Part shown: positions 7,875-12,500 of the stretch, piece after piece
Position numbering within the stretch: the stretch's first letter is position 1
Layout: the number at the start of each line of letters is the position of its first letter
Origin: Anaeromyces robustus
Lineage: Eukaryota; Neocallimastigomycota; Neocallimastigomycetes; Neocallimastigales; Neocallimastigaceae
Reading direction: 5' to 3'
Assembly: GCA_002104895.1 (NCBI GenBank)
Contig: MCFG01000015.1
Span: forward strand, 1 to 12,500
Length of the DNA stretch: 12,500 nucleotides
Position numbers and translations under genes: made by a program
Notes under the pieces: generated by a model
The model's input: only the letters and a program-made list of their open reading frames with translations
Told to the model about the DNA's origin: nothing
Database searches by the model: none

Positions 7875-7882
7875 GGAATAAT
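7875..7882. repeat. Candidate target-site duplication, right copy
   Basis: GGAATAAT lies just outside the tRNA-like end of the SINE and matches 7360-7367 exactly. The next base differs (A here, T on the left), so 8 bp is the maximal perfect match in this direction. After it the sequence returns at once to (AAT)n, the same kind of DNA as on the left flank, as expected for insertion into an AAT array. Confidence 0.55.
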
Positions 7883-8166
7883 AATAATAATAAAACATTG
7901 AGATAACACATTAATAATTAAAAATAATTAAAAATAATACTAAGAATTTAATTATCATTCAAGAAATTAATTTCCTATGGAAAAAAAAATTTTTTTCTTC
8001 TATTTATTTTATAGTTATGGAAAGATTATTGGATAAAATATTCAGTTTGTGTTACATTTCTTTAAATTAAATTAAATTTAATTAAATTAAAATTTTTATT
8101 TTTTTTTATTTTTTTTATGATGATTATTTTATTTAATTATAAAAATAAAAAGTTTCTATACATAAC

Positions 8167-8183
8167 AGTTAATTAAATTAACT
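8167..8183. repeat. 17-bp palindrome
   Basis: AGTTAATT and AATTAACT are exact reverse complements around a single A (8175). It is a possible protein-binding dyad, but AT-rich palindromes of this size are common here. Confidence 0.5.
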
Positions 8184-8398
8184 TTTAATGATGATCATGT
8201 TTTGTTTTAGTGTAATTATAAAAATAGATAAAAAAAATAAAATAATTTTTATGTTATTATTATGATTTATTAAGGATTGTTTTAGTGTAAAATAAATAAA
8301 TAAATAAATCCATAATAAATAGTTTTTTTTTTTGATATTAATATTATTTAAATTAATAGTAATAATAATAATAATAAAAGATTTTGTTGGTTATTATT

Positions 8399-8418
8399 TT
8401 CCTATTTGTAGATAGGAA
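8399..8418. repeat. 7-bp hairpin TTCCTAT/ATAGGAA
   Basis: Perfect arms at 8399-8405 and 8412-8418 surround the loop TTGTAG. The C/G pairs make it more notable than the pure A/T palindromes around it. There is no adjacent gene for it to terminate or regulate. Confidence 0.5.
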
Positions 8419-8461
8419 TATTCATAATTTAATTAATTATTAAGAAAATGTAACAAAGTAT

Positions 8462-8492
<31 letters not shown>

Positions 8493-8632
8493 TAAAAATA
8501 AAATAGAAAATAAATTAAATAAATAATTAATAATAAATAATATTTTTTAAACATTATTTAAAATGAAAATTAAAACTATTCCTTAAGAAAAAAAAAAAAA
8601 GTACAGTTTAAAAATATAAATTTCCATCATTT

Positions 8633-8653
8633 ATTCATTCATTATGAATGAAT
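8633..8653. repeat. 21-bp palindrome of ATTC/GAAT words
   Basis: ATTCATTCAT (8633-8642) and ATGAATGAAT (8644-8653) are exact reverse complements around one T. It looks like a small ATTC array meeting its own inverse, probably by slippage with inversion. Confidence 0.6.
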
Positions 8654-8906
8654 GAATTACAAAAATGTATTACAAAATAAAAATAAAAAAAAAGATGAAA
8701 ATCAAAAAACAAACAAACAAACAAACAAAAGCAAAAAAAAATAAAAAAAATAAAAAATAAAAAAAAAAAATAAAAGATAGAATTAATTTAATTGTGTTAA
8801 ATCATGGAATTGGGAAATATTACCTTAATTAATCATTTGACTTTTTTTTTTTTTTTTAAAAAAAAATCTTATGAATACAAATAATATAATAATAACAAAT
8901 AGAATA

Positions 8907-8944
8907 ATTGATAATTAATAAAAGAATTGATAATTAATAAAAGA
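8907..8944. repeat. Perfect 19-bp tandem duplication
   Basis: Two identical copies of ATTGATAATTAATAAAAGA (8907-8925 and 8926-8944) are joined head to tail. The lack of divergence suggests a recent event. Confidence 0.85.
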
Positions 8945-8976
8945 ATTATGGTCATTCCTTATCTTTTAATAAAACT

Positions 8977-8978
8977 AA

Positions 8979-9037
<59 letters not shown>

Positions 9038-9038
9038 A
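8977..9038. repeat. Perfect (AATA)15 microsatellite
   Basis: There are 62 bp of uninterrupted tetranucleotide, followed by an A/G-rich tail with GAAAGAAAA. It is a good candidate for length polymorphism. Confidence 0.9.
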
Positions 9039-9138
9039 AAAGAAAGAAAACATAAACTAATATAAACTAAAAAAAAAAAAAAACAATTTGATTTTTTTAT
9101 TTGTTTTATTTAGTTATATTAAAAAAATCATATATCAT

Positions 9139-9185
9139 AAATATATAATAAATATATAATAAATATATAATAAATATATAATAAA
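9139..9185. repeat. 11-bp tandem array AAATATATAAT
   Basis: Four exact units start at 9139, 9150, 9161 and 9172, followed by a partial unit and then T10. Each unit contains the palindrome ATATAT, so the whole array is prone to secondary structure. Confidence 0.85.
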
Positions 9186-11237
9186 TTTTTTTTTTAGTTA
9201 TATTAAAAAATATTATTTTAATTAAATATCGATGTTCTCTTTATTTATTTATTTACTTTTCTTTTTTCTTTTTCTTTTTTCTCTTCTTTTTTAAAAAAAA
9301 AAAAAAACATAAAAAGAAATTATTATTTATTATTATATTAAAAAAGAATATTAAATATTTTGAATATTTTTTTCTTCTTTGAACTAATTAATTATTTACA
9401 TTTAATCAAATTTAAAAATTTTATTGTTTTTTATTTTTATTTTATTTTTATTTTTATTTTATTATTTTTTAATTTATATTATTTTTCCATAAAAATTATA
9501 ATTTTAATTAATAAGAAAAAAAATTTTTTTTTTATTTATTATGTTATTATTATTTATTATTTATTATTTATTATAATTTATAATTATTAGATTTTTATTT
9601 TTTATGATATTTTATTCTCCATTTTAATCTTCATTTCATATTAAATAAAGTTTTTGGCTTTTTATTTTTTTTCTAAAAAAAAAATTTTTTTTCCCCATAA
9701 TAAATAAAAAAAAATAATAATTATAATTATAATTATAATAAAAAATAATTATAATATTTATAATGATAAAATAAAAATATTAATTCTTTTTTATTTATTT
9801 ATTTATTTATTTATTTTATTAATGATTTATTTCTTTTTCATAATATAATATTCTTTACATAATTTTTTATTTTTATAATTTTAATATTATTTACTTATTA
9901 AATAATCATTGTCTACTTTATTTATTTACTTATATAATCAATATAATCAATATATTTTATTTTATTTTATTTTATTTTATTTTATTTTATTTTAATTTTT
10001 ATATTTCAATTTTTATTCTATTTTCTATTTTCTATTTTCTATTTTCTAAAAAAATTTTCTGATTTTCTTTTATACCATAAAAGTCTTAATTAAAAAATTA
10101 TTAATAAATTTGATCGGATAGGATAAAAAAAACAATAAACTTTTTTTTTTTTTTTTTAATTTTTATATTATATAAAAAAATATTATTTATAAGATTATCA
10201 AATGGCAAACGGATTAAAAAACAAATAAAATAAAATAATAATAATCATAATAATAAATAATACTACAATTAAAAACTAATTAATTAATTAATTCTTTTTT
10301 ATTTGTTTCCTAATTTTGATTTGTTTTTTTGATTTGTTTTATTGTTTTTGCTTTCATAATTTTAATTTTATAATTTCATAATTTTTTTTTTAATTTTTTA
10401 TTTTAATTCCATTCTAACATTTCTAATTTAATTCTGTTACATTTTATTACAATAATAACATAAAAAAAATATAAAAAAAATATAAAATGGAAAATAATCA
10501 TTGTTTTAATTTTTTTTCTTATTCTATAAACTTAAAATTTGTTTTAAAATAAACATTAAAAAAATTTTAGGAATATTTTAATTTAATTAAATATTTAAAT
10601 ATTTTATTTTATTATTTATTTTATTATTTATTTTATTTAATTTTATATTTATTTAAATTAATATTGTCTTTTATTTTTTACTTTTTTTTTTTTCCTCTTT
10701 TTTTTTTCTTTTCCTTTTTATATTGTTTTATTTTAAATTATATTTTATATTTTATTTTATATTTTATTTTATAATATTATATTGTGTATGTATGTGTGTA
10801 TATAAAAATAAAAAAAAAAAGTTTTTATTTTTATTAGTATGCTGTAATGTAGGTTGTAATGTTGTAATGTTGTATGTATCAATTTTTTATTATTATTATT
10901 ATTTTTTTGTTTTATTTTTTGTTTGGTAATGAATTAAAATTCAACCATAATTTAATTTAATTTAATTTATTCTATTACACTCTATTATATATTAAATTAT
11001 CTTAAAAATCTATTAAATCTATTTTATTATAAATAAAATAAATAATAAAAAAGCTTTATTTATTTTTTTTTTTGTTTTATTATTATTATTATTATTTATT
11101 ATTTATTATTTATCATTATTATTATTATAATTTTTAATATAACTAAATATGTAAATTTTGTACTCTCGACTTTTTTATTTTTTTTATTAGCTTTTATTTC
11201 CTATCATTACTATTTATTAATTATTATTAATTCATGT
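9186..11237. other. Gene-free AT-rich spacer
   Basis: Contains (TTTTA)8 at 9955-9994, (ATTTTCT)4 at 10020-10047, TTAA repeats (about 10278-10292), A/T-run pairs, and T17 at 10141-10157. A G/T-containing patch lies at 10783-10880 with GTATGT and TTGTAATG words. Two Phe/Tyr/Ile-rich frames on the plus strand (9360-9590 and 10723-10929) have no protein-like composition. No gene is supported. Confidence 0.7.
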
Positions 11238-11400
11238 AAATAAATAAATAAATCAATAAATAAATAAATAAATAAATCAATCAATCATTAAATAAATAAA
11301 TAAATAAATCAATAAATAAATAAATAAATAAATCAATAAATCAATAAATCAATAAATAAATCAATAAATAAATCAATAAATAAATCAATAAATAAATCAA

Positions 11401-11463
<63 letters not shown>

Positions 11464-11464
11464 A
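11238..11464. repeat. Nested AAAT/AATC microsatellite
   Basis: This is a 227-bp tetranucleotide array in which AAAT units are interrupted by AATC at patterned intervals. Between 11333 and 11348 the spacing is 8 bp (TCAATAAA twice). From 11349 to 11396 it is a regular 12-mer, TCAATAAATAAA, four times. The right third (11401-11463) is pure TAAA. This is a higher-order structure built on a simple repeat. Confidence 0.9.
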
Positions 11465-11773
11465 AATCAAATAATTTTATTTTAAAGTTTTTATATTAAA
11501 AATATGTATTACAATACAATATAATACATTATAATACACAATATACAATACATTGGAAATTATACTATTTTTTATTTATTTATATACTTTATTTTTATTT
11601 ATATATATATTTTATTTTTATCTATTATTTTTATTTAATTATTAAAGGTGATTTTTTTTTTGTTTAGGAATAATAACTCTTTTCATAGGTAAAAAATAAA
11701 CAAATAAAAAAACAACCAAACAAAATAGATAGATAGATAAAATTTAAAAAAATAATTTCCAATTATTCTATTA
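11465..11773. other. Gene-free AT-rich spacer
   Basis: Contains AATACA-type words (about 11506-11545), TTTATATA stretches, T10 at 11652-11661 and a short GATA run (11727-11738). Nothing gene-like was seen. Confidence 0.6.
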
Positions 11774-11820
11774 TATTATGTATTATGTATTATGTATTAT
11801 ACATTATGTATTATGTATTG
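11774..11820. repeat. 7-bp tandem array TATTATG
   Basis: About six and a half TATTATG units are present. One is changed to TATTATA and the next begins CATT, which creates a local near-palindrome ATGTATTATACAT. Confidence 0.85.
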
Positions 11821-11860
11821 GACTTTTTTCAATCTTTTCAATAATAATAGGAAATTAATT

Positions 11861-11924
11861 GGAAACATAATAATAATATAAAAATAATAATATTGGAAAC
11901 ATAGTAATATAAAAATAATAATTA
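11861..11924. repeat. 34-bp tandem duplication
   Basis: A GGAAACATA-ATAATATAAAAATAATAAT segment starts at 11861 and again at 11895. The second copy has lost three bases and has one A-to-G change. An ATT precedes both copies. Confidence 0.75.
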
Positions 11925-12374
11925 AATATAAAATATTAAAATAATTAATAATTAATAATAAATTGTTAATTTTTTTTTTTTTTTTTTTTTTTATTTTTTA
12001 TTTTATTTTAAATAAGAAAAAAAAAATAAAAAAGCATCAATAAAATTTCTTTTTATGTTATAAATGAAATTAGGTTATTCTAATGAAATTTTATGAATGG
12101 ATGGAGAAAAAAAAAACAAAAAAAAAAAGGTGTCAATTCACTTAATTTGGAAATTATTTTAAATCTAATAAATATTTTTAAACATTTTAAAGATAATAAA
12201 TATAATAAATATAAATAAACATTTTAAATATTAAACAAAAAATCTAAAAATGTCAATTTAATTATTATTAGTTATTAGTTATTAATATTGTTATTTATTA
12301 GTTAGTAATATTATTAGTTATTATTATTATTAATATTGTTATTACTTACTATTATTATTTGAATGGGTGTGTAT
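11925..12374. other. Gene-free AT-rich spacer
   Basis: Contains T23 (11970-11992), A10 runs (12017-12026 and 12107-12116), and TTAGTTATTA/TATTGTTATT repeats (about 12265-12360) leading into the GT-rich block. No coding signal was seen. Confidence 0.65.
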
Positions 12375-12441
12375 TGTGTATGTGTATGTGCCGTGTGTTT
12401 GTGTGTGTATGTGTATGTGCCGTGTGTTTGTGTGTGTATGT
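12375..12441. repeat. GT-rich 29-bp tandem repeat, 2.3 copies
   Basis: Unit 12375-12403 is repeated exactly at 12404-12432 and partially to 12441. The unit is alternating GT/AT with a single GCCG (12390-12393 and 12419-12422). It is the most G-rich sequence in the window outside the SINE, all G being on the plus strand. Confidence 0.9.
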
Positions 12442-12500
12442 ACCAATTTATTTTTAAATAGAATAATCAATCCCTTAATAATAATAACTTAATAATAATT

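Larger units (their letters stand above)
7894..8906. other. Gene-free AT-rich spacer
   Basis: Contains an A9T7 junction (7981-7996), a TTAAA palindromic stretch (about 8062-8092), (TAAAAA)5 at 8469-8498, AAAC repeats (about 8704-8729), A13 at 8588-8600 and T16 at 8842-8857. Three clear small palindromes are listed separately. No coding or RNA signal was found. Confidence 0.7.

Noticed and set aside
9360-9590. 76-codon plus-strand open frame
   Set aside because: Phe/Ile/Tyr/Asn/Lys mixture that mirrors base composition. It looks membrane-like only because T-rich codons are hydrophobic.
10723-10929. 68-codon plus-strand open frame with several Cys and Val
   Set aside because: The Cys/Val part comes from GTATGT and TTGTAATG repeats and the rest is Phe/Tyr; no recognisable domain.
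11349-11396. CRISPR-like regular spacing
   Set aside because: A 12-bp tetranucleotide-derived tandem repeat without spacers.

Overview
This 12.5-kb window is extremely A+T-rich, with G+C near one tenth by eye. It is almost entirely non-coding, low-complexity nuclear DNA: long A and T homopolymers, AAT/ATT triplets, AAAT and TAAAA arrays, and short minisatellites. No reading frame of convincing amino-acid composition was found on either strand. The few long open frames only read stop-poor T-rich repeats. A gene desert of this composition, together with a tRNA-derived retroposon, points to a eukaryotic nucleus. An anaerobic gut fungus (Neocallimastigomycota) fits best, because these genomes have long intergenic tracts of this kind. 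A dictyostelid amoeba is the main alternative but is usually much more gene-dense. This assignment is inference.

The one clearly different object is an island at about 7367-7874 with roughly 40-45% G+C in its two ends. Read on the minus strand it has the parts of a SINE. At its 5' end (about 7874-7799) is a tRNA-like head with an A-box-like and a B-box motif about 50 bp apart and an alanine-type (AGC) anticodon loop. A body of about 420 bp follows, then a poly(A) tail (T12 on the plus strand, 7367-7378). An 8-bp direct repeat, GGAATAAT, flanks it as a candidate target-site duplication. The body holds a 26-27-bp motif present twice in the same direction, which suggests a composite or duplicated element.

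Layout: 1-1100, AT-rich spacer. 1100-1500, alternating T-tracts and A/C-only tracts. 1725-1930, a 19-bp minisatellite carrying CpG. 1940-3540, AT spacer with short arrays. 3557-3646, a small acidic open frame on the minus strand. 3832-4264, a perfect (TAAAA)42 array inside a 23-bp inverted repeat. 4300-7360, AT spacer with a 14-bp-stem hairpin at 6161-6199 and AAT arrays. 7360-7882, the SINE. 7883-12374, AT spacer with AAAT arrays, including a nested AAAT/AATC array at 11238-11464. 12375-12441, a duplicated GT-rich 29-mer.

No genes were found that could work together. The biology visible here is retroposition, replication-slippage repeat growth and DNA-structure-prone sequence.
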